This document shows positions 35,869-46,200 of a stretch of 64,000 nt of DNA, one piece after another; position 1 is the stretch's first letter; the number at the start of each line of letters is the position of its first letter. This DNA is from Leadbetterella sp964489955. Its GTDB lineage: Bacteria > Bacteroidota > Bacteroidia > Cytophagales > Spirosomataceae. Under the pieces are notes generated by a model. It made no database searches. It was not told the origin of the DNA and saw only the letters and a list, made by a program, of their open reading frames with translations. Location: the NCBI GenBank assembly GCA_964489955.1, contig CAZBAV010000017.1:1-64000 (forward strand). The letters are read 5' to 3'. The position numbers and the translations under genes are program-made.

Positions 35869-35955
35869 AAAAAGTGATTTGGTTTAAGTATAAAGTTACA
35901 AATACATTGCTTTAACAATTATACCTCTCTCCAATTTTAAGATAGATTTAATATC

Positions 35956-37428
35956 TCACATCCATGCTTTTTTAGAAGTTTCTACCCTATAAAGTACTTG
36001 GTTTGTCCATTTCTGGATTAAATTATAATCTTGAAACCTAATGCGTAAGGTTCCACCTGCTGTGTGCAGTGTAAGGTCTCCAATTTGGGCTTTTCGTTGC
36101 CATATTTTTTGGGATACCTCTACATTTTGTATTTTATGAATTTCTATAATGTCGTGCTTAATATCCCAGTAGCCAGACCGTACAACCATAAAGTTCTGTC
36201 CTATATGAACCTTGTAATTCTTGTAAGAGACATAGCTGGCTAAAGACATAAAGACTACATAAACTGCTGCAAATGTGTACAGATTTCTGGGAATTGCAGG
36301 AAAAACCTGCATGAGCAGGAGCAAAATACTAACAGGCAATAAAACGTTAAAAAGCAGTTTCATTACCAACATGCGGTAGTTGGCTCCATGTTTCTCCAAA
36401 CCATCAAAGGGGTTTTTGCCAAAAATAAGATTTATTACTTCGTCTTTTTTTGTGGTGCTTAGCCCGGGTATTTCACTTTGACCGTTTATAGTAGTTTTAT
36501 CTTCACTATCCGGCTGGAAATTAGAAATCTGCTGTATTTTAAACTCAAGAACACCTAGTTTTTTTTGAAAATAATTTTGGGAATAGGTAGTTAGCTGTAT
36601 TTTTGATGGGTGTAGTATAGTGGTTTTTTTACCAAGGAAACCATAATTTAAAGTCAAGTTTCCTCCTTCTTTTATAAGCTTAAACTCATGATATTTAAGA
36701 AGGTATCTTCCGAGATTAGCAAGAAAGAAAATAAGACAAAATACGCCTACAGAAACCCATATACTGGCTTCAAGTACTTCTAGCACTCTAACACTTAGGA
36801 TTTCTTCATTAAACTTCTCTTTATCAAAGAAATCACGCATTTGGTTATACAAACCTCCGAAGAAAACAAAAGCCCACCACATGGTTTGTCTGTAACGTGA
36901 TGTAAGGGCTATTTTGAGCAAGCTAACAGTGTCTGTTTTGAAAACAGCCTCAACTTCTTCTGTAGGATTTTCTGTAACAGTTTTCTTTTGGGACAAAAGT
37001 TGACTTTTAAGGAGCTCTGCTGTTGCTAGGTCTATAGCCTTTATGTTTACTTCTTTAGATTCGCTCCCTGCCGTATCTATAGAAAGTGCGTACAAGTTTA
37101 AGATTCTGTGAAGAAAAGTTTGGCTTAGATTTACTTGCTGTATGCGGTCTAAGTGGATAGAGACTTTTTTCTTATTAAAAACTCCGCTTTCTACTATAAA
37201 TTCATTGTTTAGGATATAAAACTTAAAGTTTCTAAAATCCACAATACCGTATAAAATAAATATGACCAAGCCTGCAGTAAAGTATGGTAAGCTCTCTATC
37301 ACGCTCGACCTAGAGGCTCTTATGAAGAAGAACAGGAATGCCCAGAAGAAAGTCTTCACGAAAGAAACAAAAGACTTAAGCATAAAAACGATAACACCTA
37401 GAGGGGCTTGCCGCTGTGCATTAACCAT
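35956..37428 (-). CDS. Bacterial PH-domain membrane protein, YdbT-like
   Basis: 490 residues. Membrane pairs (about 12-60, 205-250 and 370-410) alternate with three bacterial PH (bPH2) domains, as in YdbT; FNKKKVSIHLDRIQQVNLSQTFLHR (in pieces) and KHDIIEIHKIQNVEVSQKIWQRK are their conserved segments. Its start overlaps the end of the smaller PH protein by 8 bases, so the two are coupled and presumably form a complex at the inner membrane. Function unknown. Confidence 0.88.
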   Translation of the reverse strand: MVNAQRQAPLGVIVFMLKSFVSFVKTFFWAFLFFFIRASRSSVIESLPYFTAGLVIFILYGIVDFRNFKFYILNNEFIVESGVFNKKKVSIHLDRIQQVNLSQTFLHRILNLYALSIDTAGSESKEVNIKAIDLATAELLKSQLLSQKKTVTENPTEEVEAVFKTDTVSLLKIALTSRYRQTMWWAFVFFGGLYNQMRDFFDKEKFNEEILSVRVLEVLEASIWVSVGVFCLIFFLANLGRYLLKYHEFKLIKEGGNLTLNYGFLGKKTTILHPSKIQLTTYSQNYFQKKLGVLEFKIQQISNFQPDSEDKTTINGQSEIPGLSTTKKDEVINLIFGKNPFDGLEKHGANYRMLVMKLLFNVLLPVSILLLLMQVFPAIPRNLYTFAAVYVVFMSLASYVSYKNYKVHIGQNFMVVRSGYWDIKHDIIEIHKIQNVEVSQKIWQRKAQIGDLTLHTAGGTLRIRFQDYNLIQKWTNQVLYRVETSKKAWM

Positions 37429-37936
37429 GGGCTTCTTTTATTTTTTCCATGATAAACTCCTGTAACTGCTGTGCATGGTCTTTGTTTAGACCCACCAAGG
37501 TTATATCGCTGTTGGCACCACCGGCGGTGTACATTTTTATGCTAGCTAAACCCAGAGGTCTTGATATAAAACCTTCACGTACAGCTATATGCTGCATACG
37601 GTTAAACGGAACGATTGTAGTATTTACCTCCAGTAAACCACTCCTGTACACAATGTCTTTTTCTCGTATAGCAAAAGCCCTCCGCTTTAAAGAAAACCAA
37701 TATAATACTATAAAAACCAAGAAGGTGAAACCAATGAAGGATAATAATATAGGTATTTTTATGTGGGCTTGTATGTCTTTTCTAGCTAGAACAGCGAAAC
37801 CAGCAAAGCTGCCGAAAGTAAGTATAAGATTAAAAAGTATTACCCACCAGTACTTCCTGTTTATAGGTTCTACGTTTAATTCTTCATATTTAGGTAGGTT
37901 TTCTAGGTCTACCGCTTCGTTGCTAAATTCTTCCAT
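37421..37936 (-). CDS. Bacterial PH-domain membrane protein, YdbS-like
   Basis: 171 residues: two membrane spans at about 30-75 and one bPH2 domain (VYRSGLLEVNTTIVPFNRMQH, IKMYTAGGANSDITLVGL). The pair with the larger protein downstream corresponds to ydbS-ydbT. It starts 3 bases after the gamma-glutamyltransferase stop. Confidence 0.88.
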   Translation of the reverse strand: MEEFSNEAVDLENLPKYEELNVEPINRKYWWVILFNLILTFGSFAGFAVLARKDIQAHIKIPILLSFIGFTFLVFIVLYWFSLKRRAFAIREKDIVYRSGLLEVNTTIVPFNRMQHIAVREGFISRPLGLASIKMYTAGGANSDITLVGLNKDHAQQLQEFIMEKIKEAHG

Positions 37937-37939
37937 ATT

Positions 37940-39703
37940 TTAATATCCCACACTGGTGTTGTCTGCTCTTGGGTCTGAGGCTCCTTCCAGAGTTCCGTCG
38001 CTGTGTAAAAGCACACAATCCATACGGCCTAATGTACCCGTTTGCTGGTCTAATATATATCCTTTCTTACGCAGTATTTCTAAAGTATTGTCAGAGAATG
38101 CTCCTTTCTCAAACACCGTACGGTCTGGTAACCATTGGTGGTGAAACTTGAGGGCATTTACAGCCTGCTGCATAGTCATTTTGTGGTCTACCACGTTTAG
38201 TATGGTCTGGAAAACAGAAGTAATAATTGTACTCCCTCCGGGAGTACCTACTGCCATTAGGAATTTGCCATCTTTTTCTACTATGGTGGGGGTCATGGAA
38301 CTAAGCATTCTTTTTCCCGGTACTATTTCGTTCGCTTTGTTGCCCACCAAGCCAAACATATTTGGTACACCTGCTTTAATAGAGAAATCATCCATTTCAT
38401 TATTCATCAAGAAACCCGCTCCTTCTACAATTACCTTTGAACCATAAGCTCCGTTTATAGTAGTGGTAAGCGATACCGCGTTTCCTTCCTTATCCACTAC
38501 AGAAAAATGGGTTGTTTCCATGGACTCAAAACCAGGCACATCTCCTCCTTTTATATCAGCACTCTTTGTAGCTAGATTTGGATTAAAATCTTTCCAACGC
38601 TCTTTTAAATACTTGGCTGAGGTAAGCTGACTTAGAGGTACCTTAATAAAATCTGTGTCACCAAGCCATTTAGAACGGTCTGCGTACACTCTGCGTTCAG
38701 CCTCTATCATTACTTGGGCTGCTTGTGCAGAATTCCATCCCCATTCATGGAGTGGGAAGGGTTCTACTAGTTGTAGCAACTGTATAAGAGCCACTCCACC
38801 GCTTGATGACGGAGCCATAGAAATGACTTTATGTCCGCGGTAGTCGGTGCTCAGTGGCTTTCTCCAGGTAGACTTATATTGATTAAGGTCTTCTTGGGTA
38901 ATTATGCCACCGCCTTTTTTCATCTCTGCTACCAATAAATCTGCTGTTTCACCACTATAAAACCCTTCTCTTTTATGACTTTGTATCCTTTTAAGAGATT
39001 CTGCAAGGTCTTTTTGTACTAGAAGGTCTCCTGCTTTCCACTGCTCGCCATTTTCTTTTATGAAATACGTAAGGTTTGGACCATTTACTTCAAGAAACGT
39101 CTTTTTATAATTGTTTAGTCCAAGTGCTTCTCTATCGGTTAGTATCACACCTTTTTCGGCTAAGCGTACGGCAGGTGCAAGGATTTTATCCCATGCCAAT
39201 CGCCCAAATTTGGTATGCATTTCTACTGTGCCGTCTACAGAACCCGGTACACCACTAGCCAGATGTCCTTTTGTGCTTAAACCATCTATCACGTTGCCAT
39301 TTTTGTCCAAAAACATATCTCGGTGGGCTGCCAAAGGTGCCTTTTCTCTAAAGTCTATAGAGTGGTTTTTTCCATTATGTTCCCGGATAATAGCGAATCC
39401 ACCGCCGCCCAGGTTTCCCGCAAAAGGAAAAACTACAGCCAAAGCATAATGGGTAGCTATGGCAGCATCTATGGCGTTTCCGCCTGCTTTCAAAATCTCT
39501 ATACCCGCTTTTGAGGCTTCTTCATGGGCAGAGGCTACCATGCCGTTTTTGCCCATTACGCCCTTGCGGTCAGAGTAGAAAGGTTTGGCGTTTGGGTCTT
39601 CTATAAAGAGGTTAAAAAGCTCCTTGTTTTCTTCCCTTTTTGGGGTGTTTTTGCAGGAAAACAATACAAAAAAAGTAAGTAAAAATAATGGTAGGTATTT
39701 CAT
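37940..39703 (-). CDS. ggt: Gamma-glutamyltransferase, lipoprotein
   Basis: 587 residues. A lipoprotein signal (MKYLPLFLLTFFVLFSC, lipobox Cys17) shows a periplasmic, membrane-anchored enzyme. It cleaves itself at Thr398 (METTHFSVVD), which becomes the nucleophile; EGNAVSLTTTING and GTPGGSTIITSVFQ (oxyanion region) follow. N-terminal GGNAIDAAIATHYALAV and GNLGGGGFAIIRE are standard. It hydrolyses or transfers the gamma-glutamyl group of glutathione and similar peptides. First gene of a three-gene unit with the two PH proteins. Confidence 0.94.
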   Translation of the reverse strand: MKYLPLFLLTFFVLFSCKNTPKREENKELFNLFIEDPNAKPFYSDRKGVMGKNGMVASAHEEASKAGIEILKAGGNAIDAAIATHYALAVVFPFAGNLGGGGFAIIREHNGKNHSIDFREKAPLAAHRDMFLDKNGNVIDGLSTKGHLASGVPGSVDGTVEMHTKFGRLAWDKILAPAVRLAEKGVILTDREALGLNNYKKTFLEVNGPNLTYFIKENGEQWKAGDLLVQKDLAESLKRIQSHKREGFYSGETADLLVAEMKKGGGIITQEDLNQYKSTWRKPLSTDYRGHKVISMAPSSSGGVALIQLLQLVEPFPLHEWGWNSAQAAQVMIEAERRVYADRSKWLGDTDFIKVPLSQLTSAKYLKERWKDFNPNLATKSADIKGGDVPGFESMETTHFSVVDKEGNAVSLTTTINGAYGSKVIVEGAGFLMNNEMDDFSIKAGVPNMFGLVGNKANEIVPGKRMLSSMTPTIVEKDGKFLMAVGTPGGSTIITSVFQTILNVVDHKMTMQQAVNALKFHHQWLPDRTVFEKGAFSDNTLEILRKKGYILDQQTGTLGRMDCVLLHSDGTLEGASDPRADNTSVGY

Positions 39704-39824
39704 AGTTTTCCGCCAATCCCTAAAATCGACCGTTAGTTCACATTAAATAGATATTCTGTAAAAATACGGATGAAAACACAATCTTTTTTATCCAATTTTA
39801 CAAAATAATTAGATTATCGCCCCT

Positions 39825-41066
39825 ATGATGTTTTTTAGGCTCACATTCGAAAGTATCCGGTTTGCATGGCAGGCTTTGAAATCAAACGTTTTACGGACCG
39901 TGCTTTCGCTGCTAGGTGTTACCGTTGGTATTTTTTCTATTATTGGGGTTTATACCATGGTAGATTCCTTAGAAACCAATGTAAAAGCAGGTTTAAGTAC
40001 CATAGGGAACAAGTCTATTTATGTGCAGCAGTTTCCCTGGAATATGGGCGAAAGTGAGTTTCCCTGGTGGAAATACCTAAAAAGACCTCAAAGTAATTAC
40101 CGGGAATTTCAGCAGCTAAAGAACACTCTGGGTGAGGCGGAAGCTATTACCATACAATCATGGGCTGGGGGAGTTGTAAAAAGGAAAAGTAGCAGTTTTA
40201 GTGGGTTAATACAGGGTATTACCTATCAATACAAAGATGTAAATGAGGTGCCAGTGGTAAATGGCCGTTATTTTATGGAGCGGGAAATTGATGGGGCTGC
40301 ACCATTAGCCGTTATAGGTGCCGAGGTGGCTGAAACCCTGTTTGGGTCCACTGATCCTATAGGGCAAAAAGTGAAAATTAAAGGTGAGAATTTTGTGGTG
40401 ATAGGGGTGCAGGAGAAAAAAGGGAAACAGATGCTAGATTTTGGTGGAAATCCAGATGAGAAAATTTACATTCCTTTTTTAAAGCACAGACGTATGTACG
40501 GTTCAGCCAAACTTACGGGTACCATACAGGTTAAAGCCAAAGATACAGAAGACGGTCTGGCTAACTTAGAGAGTGAACTCCGCGGTCAAATGCGTACCAT
40601 TCGAGCATTAAAACCTTTGGAGGAGGACAATTTTGCCCTAAACCAGCCAGAGGCTTTAGCCCAATTTATGACCACTATTTTTGCTTCCATACGTACAGGA
40701 GGTTTTGTAATTGGTCTTTTTGCTTTACTTATAGGTGGTTTTGGAATAGCCAACATTATGTTTGTGTCTGTAAAAGAGCGAACTAACATCATTGGAATCC
40801 AAAAATCTTTGGGTGCGAAGAACTTTTTTGTTCTGTTCCAATTCTTGTTCGAAGCGATGTTTCTGTGTCTTTTTGGGGGACTGTTTGGTTTACTTTTAGT
40901 GTATTTCGCTACATTTATAAAAATAGATACTATGGAAATTATCCTCACCAAATCTAACATGGTTTTTGGGATAGTAATTTCCAGTCTGATTGGTGTATTT
41001 GCAGGGCTTATTCCTGCCTTGCAAGCTGCACGTATGGATCCTGTCACAGCCATTAGGGCGAAGTAA
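39825..41066 (+). CDS. ABC transporter permease (MacB/FtsX type)
   Basis: 413 residues. A first membrane span (RTVLSLLGVTVGIFSIIGVYT, about 24-45) is followed by a large periplasmic MacB_PCD domain and three C-terminal spans of the FtsX domain (GLFALLIGGFGIANIMFVSVKERTNIIGIQKSLGA). Such permeases move lipoproteins, peptides or macrolides with an ATPase partner. No ABC ATPase or periplasmic adaptor gene lies beside it, so the partner must be elsewhere. Two ATG codons (39825, 39828) are equally possible. Confidence 0.92.
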   Translation: MMFFRLTFESIRFAWQALKSNVLRTVLSLLGVTVGIFSIIGVYTMVDSLETNVKAGLSTIGNKSIYVQQFPWNMGESEFPWWKYLKRPQSNYREFQQLKNTLGEAEAITIQSWAGGVVKRKSSSFSGLIQGITYQYKDVNEVPVVNGRYFMEREIDGAAPLAVIGAEVAETLFGSTDPIGQKVKIKGENFVVIGVQEKKGKQMLDFGGNPDEKIYIPFLKHRRMYGSAKLTGTIQVKAKDTEDGLANLESELRGQMRTIRALKPLEEDNFALNQPEALAQFMTTIFASIRTGGFVIGLFALLIGGFGIANIMFVSVKERTNIIGIQKSLGAKNFFVLFQFLFEAMFLCLFGGLFGLLLVYFATFIKIDTMEIILTKSNMVFGIVISSLIGVFAGLIPALQAARMDPVTAIRAK

Positions 41067-41134
41067 GGATAATACGGAATTTAGGGTGAGGCACATATGT
41101 ACAAAATGGGCTTTGCCAAATACAAACCTCTAAT

Positions 41135-41166
41135 TTTGGGGAGATTGGGTTTTCATCCTACCTTTG
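41135..41166 (+). promoter_or_regulatory. Promoter of the YgiQ gene
   Basis: TTTG at 41135-41138, 20-base spacer and TACCTTTG at 41159-41166. The ATG at 41171 lies 5 bases after the -7 box, which would make the transcript leaderless or nearly so. Confidence 0.65.
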
Positions 41167-41170
41167 TGCT

Positions 41171-43075
41171 ATGATTACCGTGAAACCAAGGCCGGTGACC
41201 CATTGGTTGCCAATTACCCTTAAGGAGATAGAAATGAGAGGATGGGATGAAGTAGATGTCATCATTGTCTCGGGTGATGCCTATGTAGACCATCCATCCT
41301 ATGGTACAGCGGTTATTGGCCGTATAATGGAAAGTGAAGGCTTCAAAGTGGCTATAATTCCCCAACCCAACTGGAAAGACGATTTACGGGACTTTAAGAA
41401 ATTTGGTCGCCCTAAGTATTTTTTTGGTGTAACGGCTGGTTGTATGGATTCTATGGTGAATCACTATACGGCCAATAAACGTCTCCGCTCTAATGACAGC
41501 TACACGCCTGGTGGCGAGGCGGGTTTCCGTCCGGACTATGCAACAGTGGTCTATACCCAAATTTTAAAAGATCTATACCCAGATGTGCCTGTTCTTATCG
41601 GTGGCATTGAAGCTTCTTTAAGACGTGTTACACATTATGATTATTGGCAGGATAAGCTCCTTCCTACCATTTTGGAGGATGCTCCGGCCGATGTTTTGGT
41701 GTATGGTATGGGAGAGCAGCCCTTGAGAGATATACTCCAATTGGTGAAAAAGGGCGTACCGTTAAACACCATCAAAGATCTTAAGCAGATAGCGTATATG
41801 GAAGATACGCTAGAAGAAGTGCCTACTTACCACGACTGGAACACAGTGGAATTGTCTAGTCACGAGGTCTGTTTAAAGGACAAAATCAAATATGCGGCTA
41901 ATTTCAAGGTAGTGGAGGTGGAGTCTAACAAATGGCAAGCCAACCGTATAACGCAGAAAGTAGGAAAACGTACGCTGGTAATTAATCCGCCTTACAAAAC
42001 CATGGAGGAGGAAGAAATGGATAAGTCATTTGACCTGCCCTATACCCGTTTACCCCATCCTAAATACGCTAAGAGAGGACCAATTCCGTCTTATGAAATG
42101 ATTAAGTTTTCTATAAACATGCATAGGGGCTGTTTTGGAGGCTGTAGTTTCTGTACCATCTCTGCTCACCAAGGTAAGTTTATTGCTTCCCGTTCAGAAA
42201 AATCTATCATGAAAGAAGTAGATGAACTGGTGGCACACCCGGAATTTAAGGGGTATATTTCGGATTTGGGAGGGCCCTCGGCCAATATGTACAGGATGAA
42301 AGGTAAAGACGAAAGCATCTGTAACCGCTGTCAAGCCCCAAGTTGTATACATCCCGTAATCTGTTCTAATTTAGATACTTCGCATAAGCCGCTTACGCAA
42401 ATTTACCAAAAAGTGGATGCTCATCCTGAGGTGAAAAAGGCGTTTGTAGGTTCAGGAATACGATATGACTTATTGGTAGACGATTTTAATAAGAACAATA
42501 AAGATAACAATCACGATGAGTACATGGAGCAGCTGGTAACCCGCCACGTTTCTGGTAGGTTAAAAGTAGCTCCTGAACATACAGCTGATGCCACCCTGCG
42601 AGTGATGAGGAAGCCATCTTTTAAGTACTTTCATAAGTTTAAGGATAAGTATGATCAAATACAGGAAAAGCACGGCTTAAAGCAGCCTCTTATTCCTTAT
42701 TTTATAAGTAGCCACCCGGGCTGCGAAGAAGCCGATATGGCTCATTTGGCTGCCGAAACCAAAGATATGGGTTTCCGTTTGGAGCAAGTTCAAGACTTTA
42801 CGCCTACACCTATGACTGTGGCGGAGGTAATCTACTATGCTGGGGTACATCCATATACGCTGCAACCTGTAAAAACAGCTAAGACTAAAGAAGAAAAGCA
42901 AGCCCAAAACAAGTACTTCTTTTGGTATAAACCCGAAATGAAAAACTGGATTAGGAATCGCCTCTTAAAATTAGGGGAGAAAGACTTAGCCCAGAGGCTT
43001 ATCGGGAAAGTCCAAAATACGAGTACTTCAGACGCTCCAAAACAGCACAAAAAAAATAAGAATAGGAGAGGTTGA
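41171..43075 (+). CDS. YgiQ-family radical SAM protein
   Basis: 634 residues. N-terminal part: VDVIIVSGDAYVDHPSYGTAV and FGVTAGCMDSMVNHYTANKR, followed by LIGGIEASLRRVTHYDYW. The radical SAM 4Fe-4S motif is CFGGCSFC in MHRGCFGGCSFCTIS, with SDLGGPSANMYRMKG and a second cysteine cluster (CNRCQAPSCIHPVIC). C-terminal PLIPYFISSHPGCEEADM and a basic tail agree with the family. The reaction it catalyses is not established. The N-terminus lines up with the family at this ATG. Confidence 0.93.
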   Translation: MITVKPRPVTHWLPITLKEIEMRGWDEVDVIIVSGDAYVDHPSYGTAVIGRIMESEGFKVAIIPQPNWKDDLRDFKKFGRPKYFFGVTAGCMDSMVNHYTANKRLRSNDSYTPGGEAGFRPDYATVVYTQILKDLYPDVPVLIGGIEASLRRVTHYDYWQDKLLPTILEDAPADVLVYGMGEQPLRDILQLVKKGVPLNTIKDLKQIAYMEDTLEEVPTYHDWNTVELSSHEVCLKDKIKYAANFKVVEVESNKWQANRITQKVGKRTLVINPPYKTMEEEEMDKSFDLPYTRLPHPKYAKRGPIPSYEMIKFSINMHRGCFGGCSFCTISAHQGKFIASRSEKSIMKEVDELVAHPEFKGYISDLGGPSANMYRMKGKDESICNRCQAPSCIHPVICSNLDTSHKPLTQIYQKVDAHPEVKKAFVGSGIRYDLLVDDFNKNNKDNNHDEYMEQLVTRHVSGRLKVAPEHTADATLRVMRKPSFKYFHKFKDKYDQIQEKHGLKQPLIPYFISSHPGCEEADMAHLAAETKDMGFRLEQVQDFTPTPMTVAEVIYYAGVHPYTLQPVKTAKTKEEKQAQNKYFFWYKPEMKNWIRNRLLKLGEKDLAQRLIGKVQNTSTSDAPKQHKKNKNRRG

Positions 43076-43154
43076 AAGTTTAGGAAGTTTTGATTTCTCT
43101 CTTAAATCATAAATATTTATCCGAGCATAAATTTCAAATCGAATTAAAAGTACA

Positions 43155-43189
43155 AAAAAAGCAGGTGAGATTTTCTCACCTGCTTTTTT
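43155..43189. terminator. Bidirectional terminator between YgiQ and Oar-like genes
   Basis: GCAGGTGAGA with TCTCACCTGC (43161-43170, 43174-43183), extended by A6 on one side and T6 on the other, so it serves both converging genes. Confidence 0.9.
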
Positions 43190-43206
43190 CATATCAGAAA
43201 ACTGAA

Positions 43207-46200
43207 TTAGAAACTGTATCTAGCTCCAATCTGAATTTGGTATGGGTTACCTCCTGGGTTTGACAATCCAGCAGTATTAACTCTGTAGTTGTATTGTTTG
43301 TTTGCTCTGTCAAACGCAGGTAAGGCAGCAGTAGTGGCTGTGGCTGGCACACCTAATGTGTAAAGTGCTTGCGTACCTAATTGTGAGCTAGCTCCCCACT
43401 TCTTGCTTAGTAAGTTTCCGAAGTTGAAAACATCTACAGAAAGCTCAAGACCGTGCGTTTTACCAAAGTTAAAGCGTTTTGCAACTCTTAAATCTACTGT
43501 TCCATAGAAGTTGTTTACACCTCCATTTCTTTCAGCTATTTGCCCCTGATTTTTTAAAATGTAATCTTTGATACTTTGGCTAGCGTTAGGGTTATCTAAA
43601 ATTGCCTTTAGACCGTCTCTCACTCTTTGCGGAACGCTCGTGTCATTTATGTCAAAGATATAAGCAAGGTCATTTGTGCCCGATACAAAGTCACCGTTAC
43701 TGTTTGCTCCTGAAAGAAGTGTATATCTTGTACCTCCAATTCCTGAGTATCTGAAGCCAACGCTAAATCCTTTAAATGTAGGTAATGAACCAAAAACCAC
43801 TACTTTGCTATTAAAATGGTTAGAAGAATAAGCCATTGTACTTAAATCTCTTGGGTCATCTTTTACGGGCAGAGAAAGAGTAGCAGTGTTTGCTACGTTA
43901 CCGTTATAAGAAGTGTTGTCTCTGGTATCACTCCAAGTATAACTTGCTGTAATTTCACCATCTCTAAAATAACGATAGTTAGCATCAATAACAACCGCAT
44001 AATTATTGATTTTACCATCGCTGTTTAACTCAAGTACACGACCGTACTTCGTACTTTTTCTTCCTTGTTTCCAGTCTGCCGCACCGTTAGCCGGCATAGA
44101 TTCCAAAGGAACATAAACTCCTCTATTGTCTTCATTTTCAAGACGGAAGAACGGGTTGTCCACCATATTTCTATCTACATACATGTAGTTGTTACGACCT
44201 AACGTCATAAATGCACTTGCACTGACCCTTAGTCTATCAGTTAAGAACCTCGTGTATGACGCATTGGCTTTGTACATAACCGGTACTTTGGCGTCTGGGC
44301 CGTTCGTGTTAATAGTAGGTATTTGGTGTTGAGCTAAGCTTGGTATGGCGTTGTAGTCGTTTCTATACAGACTAAAATTAGGAGTGGGAACATCATTTCC
44401 TCTTACATCTATGGTGGCTAAGTGCTTACCGTCAAATGTTAGGTTATTAATTACCACATAGTTGTTTATATCTGATGCAAAAACACCTGCTCCAAATCTA
44501 ATGATATCTCTGTTGGCATCGTCTATGTTCCAAGTTAACTGAACTCTCGGCTGAACCACAAATGACTTGATTTTGTGATCCGTACGTATTTGAAGTTCAT
44601 TGTAAAGCTCTTGATTTAGCGGTGACGACGGGTAATGAGCATAGTCTAATCTTAAACCTCCGGTAATGTCTAGACCTTTTGCTGGTTTAGCTTTAAACTG
44701 CCCATAAAGACCAGCATTAAAGATGTTTCCTGTTACACCCCAATCGCCCATTAAAGGTACTTCTCTATAGTAAGCGTAAGGTCTTTTTTCTGCAAACATA
44801 TCCGTTGCAGATTTTCCTTCGGCTGTATTTTCCGTAAAATGGAATCTACCATTTACTTCACTACCATATACAGAATAAGAGTTAGTTAACATTAGGTCTG
44901 TACCAAAGGTATATTCCACTCTCTCAGAGTTATAGTAAAGGTTATTTACCAATTGGAAAACATTATTCCTAAATTTTTCCTGAGCAAAACGGTGTCCACC
45001 AATTTGAATATTGGTGTTTCTTTGAGAGCCATCAGAAAGTGTAGAACCAACACGCTCTACTATAGCTCTAGGAATATTTGACTTAGGGAGGTCGTCACCC
45101 GGTGCACTATCTTGGAAAGTGTAAAGATGTTGTAATTTTAACTCGTTTGTTAGTTTAGGACTGATGGACGTTCTTAATGAAGCTAAGAAACTGTTATCAA
45201 TGTTATAGTCATTACCAAAAGATTCGTATAGGTTAATGGTGGTGTTGTCTCCTAAACCTAACTTGTTTACATCACTTGTGAAGTTATTTCTTATAGTAAA
45301 CAAGTTTTTATTGTTAATCTGCCAGTCTAATCTCAAAAAGCCAGCATCAGAGCTTCTTTTTTTGTCAAAAGTACCATATTGAGCCCTATTAGCTGTACCG
45401 TACGTATCTCTAGCTATAGATACAAACCTGTCTAAAGTACCCGTAGTTACATTAAATCTTAATTCATCTGCAGGAGACTGAACATCAGCAATGATTAACG
45501 GGCGACTATCCGCTTGATGATCCCAAACCGCAAAGAAATGGAGTTTATCTTTAATGATAGGTCCACCTAGTGAAAAACCGAACTGGTTGGTAGAGAAATC
45601 TGCTGTTCTTTTGTTTCCTCTAATATCATAAGGAGAAGACAACCAGTTAGCCCTTGTATAATTAAATACACTACCGGTTAATTTATTTGTTCCTGATTTA
45701 GTTACGGCACTTACAGTACCGCCACCTGCTCTACCAAATGTAACATCATATTGGTTAGTTACTACTTGAAACTCCCTTACAGCTTCCATAGATATAGAAT
45801 ATGGAGCACCACTACGGCTGGTGGTGGCACCTGCCGATGTAGGGTTTTTAGAGTTCATACCATCAATGGTAAAGTTAGTAGATGAACCTAACTGCCCTGC
45901 CACATTACCACCACGACTTAAAGGAGATAACTCCATTAAACTTGTGAAGTTTCTACCATTCACTGGAAGTTGAGCAATGTTTTTTGCAGAGATAGAGGTG
46001 GACGCACCTATATTTTCTATTTTATTTTTAATCCCCGATGCCACCACTTCAAGTACTTCTAGAGAGTTAGACGCATCTATTAATTTGAAGTTAATTTTAA
46101 CGGCATCCCCTTGGTTTAGTTTATAACCCTTAAGGTTTTGCTCCCCAAAACCCACAAAAGTAGCCTTTACGGTGTAAGGTCCCCCCAACGGAAGTTCTTT

